Positions 63,118 through 64,000 of a stretch of DNA of 64,000 bases are shown here, piece after piece (position 1 is the stretch's first letter; the number at the start of each line of letters is the position of its first letter). Source of the stretch: Osmia lignaria lignaria (lineage: Eukaryota > Arthropoda > Insecta > Hymenoptera > Megachilidae); the NCBI RefSeq assembly GCF_051020975.1, contig NW_027478164.1, positions 21,491,501 to 21,555,500 of the forward strand. Reading direction: 5' to 3'. The notes below the pieces were generated by a model, which was given only the letters and a program-made list of their open reading frames with translations, ran no database searches and was not told where the DNA came from. Both the position numbers and the translations under genes were made by a program.

Positions 63118-63438
63118 TGATCAGATGCGTAGTTCTCGAGATATATCAAGATATTTAAAAGCTCCGAAGCTGCACCAACATAATAGAGGTACAGAAACAC
63201 CGTGGCCCCTTTCTTTGAGATAACTCTGCACTATTGCGAGCTGCAAATGCCACTTCCAGCTTAGCTGTGCAGAAGAAGAACAACAAGAAGAAGAAATATC
63301 TCGAAATATGTCCGTCGGCCCCTTCCCTTGAGATAAATCTGCAAATATCTCGGAAACGAAGCGAGCTATGGCAAAATGTTAAGAGACCTTTTTTGTAGCC
63401 AATTCAGTTTCCTACTTTTTATGTTCTATGATATTTTT
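63118..63438 (+). repeat. 321-bp monomer sharing the GTCGGCC deletion
   Basis: GTCCGTCGGCCCC near 63,311 is the same 1-bp loss as in unit 62,154, about 965 bp (3 units) upstream. The left part (AAGCTCCGAAGCTGC) is a different class, so the right end was probably acquired by exchange. Downstream it has the unusual TTTTGTAGCCAATTCAG. Confidence 0.8.
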
Positions 63439-64000
63439 CGATCAGAGGCGTAGTTCTCGAGATATATCAAGATATTTAAAAGTTCCGAAGCCGCACCAAC
63501 ATAATAGAGGTACAGAAACACCGTGGCCCCTTTCTTTGAGATAACTCTGCACTATTGCGAGCTGCAAATGCCACTTCCAGCTTAGCTGTGCAGAAGAAGA
63601 ACAACAAGAATAAGAAATATTTCGAAATATGTCCGTCAGGCCCCTTCCCTTGAGATAAATCTGCAAATATCTCGGAAACGAAGCGAGCTACGGCAAAATG
63701 TTAAGAGACCTTTTTTGTAGAAAATTAGGTTTCCTACTTTTTATGTTCTAGGATATTTTTTGATCAGATGCGTAGTTCTCGAGATATATCAAGATATTTA
63801 AAAGTTCCGAACCCGCACCAACATAATAGAGATACAGAAACACCGTGGCCCCTTTCTTTGCGATAACTCTGCACTATTGCGAGCTGCAAATGCCACTTCC
63901 AGCTTAGCTGTGCAGAAGAAGAACAACAAGAAGAAGAAATATCTCGAAATATGTCCATCAGGACCCTTCCCTTGAGATAAATCTGCAAATATCTCGGAAA

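Larger units (their letters stand above)
1..64000 (+). repeat. 322-bp satellite DNA array, head-to-tail, fills the window
   Basis: The same 322-bp unit repeats from edge to edge without inversion or interruption. Monomer starts (TGATCA or a one-base variant) fall at 125, 447, 769, 1,091 and so on to 63,761, giving 198 monomers plus partial units of 124 and 240 bp at the ends. Only 11 monomers differ from 322 bp. Units differ from each other mainly by substitutions that recur in combinations. No transposon, gene or unique sequence was seen. 322 is not a multiple of 3, so reading frames change register at every unit, which fits non-coding DNA. A role as centromeric or pericentromeric satellite is inference from size, monomer length and higher-order structure; a non-centromeric heterochromatic block is equally possible. 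I do not recognise the family. Confidence 0.99.
58934..64000 (+). repeat. Array block 8: distal mixed monomers with a step of about 7 units
   Basis: Units 60,544 (CTTTGGGATAAC, CTGGAAATGCC, GTCAGGACCC), 60,866 (AAGCTCCGAAGCTGC) and 61,510 (TTTGCGATAAC) have counterparts at 62,796, 63,118/63,439 and 63,761, shifts of 2,251-2,252 bp (7 x 322 minus two or three indel bases). The hairpin-changing class (CTGGAAATGCC) is again common. The window ends inside a monomer, with no sign that the array is ending. Confidence 0.75.

Noticed and set aside
1..64000. CRISPR array
   Set aside because: Repetition is regular but the whole 322-bp unit is conserved. There are no short repeats alternating with unique spacers and no cas genes.
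1..64000. Tandem gene cluster such as rDNA, 5S rDNA or histone repeats
   Set aside because: The unit is too short for rRNA or histone genes, shows no recognisable 5S internal promoter, and tolerates substitutions throughout.

Overview
The whole 64 kb window is one uninterrupted head-to-tail satellite DNA array. The monomer is 322 bp. Taking the near-invariant TGATCA motif as position 1 (p1), the window starts at p199 of a partial monomer (1-124). It then holds 198 monomers in one orientation (125-63,760) and ends at p240 of another (63,761-64,000). I see no protein-coding gene, rRNA, tRNA, transposon, CRISPR array or unique sequence. The array runs past both edges, so its true length and flanks are unknown.

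The setting is a eukaryotic chromosome, most likely centromeric, pericentromeric or other heterochromatin. This is inferred from array size, monomer length (within the common 150-360 bp satellite range) and nested higher-order repeats (HORs). One monomer counted by hand is about 41% GC with 11 CpGs, close to random expectation. That argues against a heavily CpG-methylated (vertebrate- or plant-like) history and fits an insect or other invertebrate, but I do not recognise the family and assign no species.

Layout: 1-10,748, mixed monomers with 7- and 14-unit echoes. 10,749-24,157, more uniform monomers with local 1-, 2- and 3-unit duplications and one 208-bp truncated monomer at 15,257. 24,158-28,665, a four-unit cassette that becomes five units. 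28,666-41,220, a 13-unit higher-order repeat whose first copy carries an extra internal 7-unit duplication. 41,221-45,406, mixed monomers with a two-unit repeat. 45,407-49,273, a six-unit duplication. 49,274-58,933, a 14-unit repeat, a partial second copy, and a further 7-unit duplication with a visible chimeric junction. 58,934-64,000, a perfect-looking dimer and another step of about 7 units.

Length is held very tightly: 187 of 198 monomers are 322 bp net, and the other 11 account for the whole -120 bp deviation from 198 x 322. Diagnostic substitutions are shuffled between monomers, as expected from unequal crossing-over and gene conversion. Each monomer carries four copies of the 8-mer CGAGATAT or its complement, two in each orientation, plus two short hairpins and a purine-rich tract. 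A 74-codon minus-strand reading frame recurs in most monomers but is judged a by-product of the repeat. There are no genes working together here; the biology is the array itself and its turnover.
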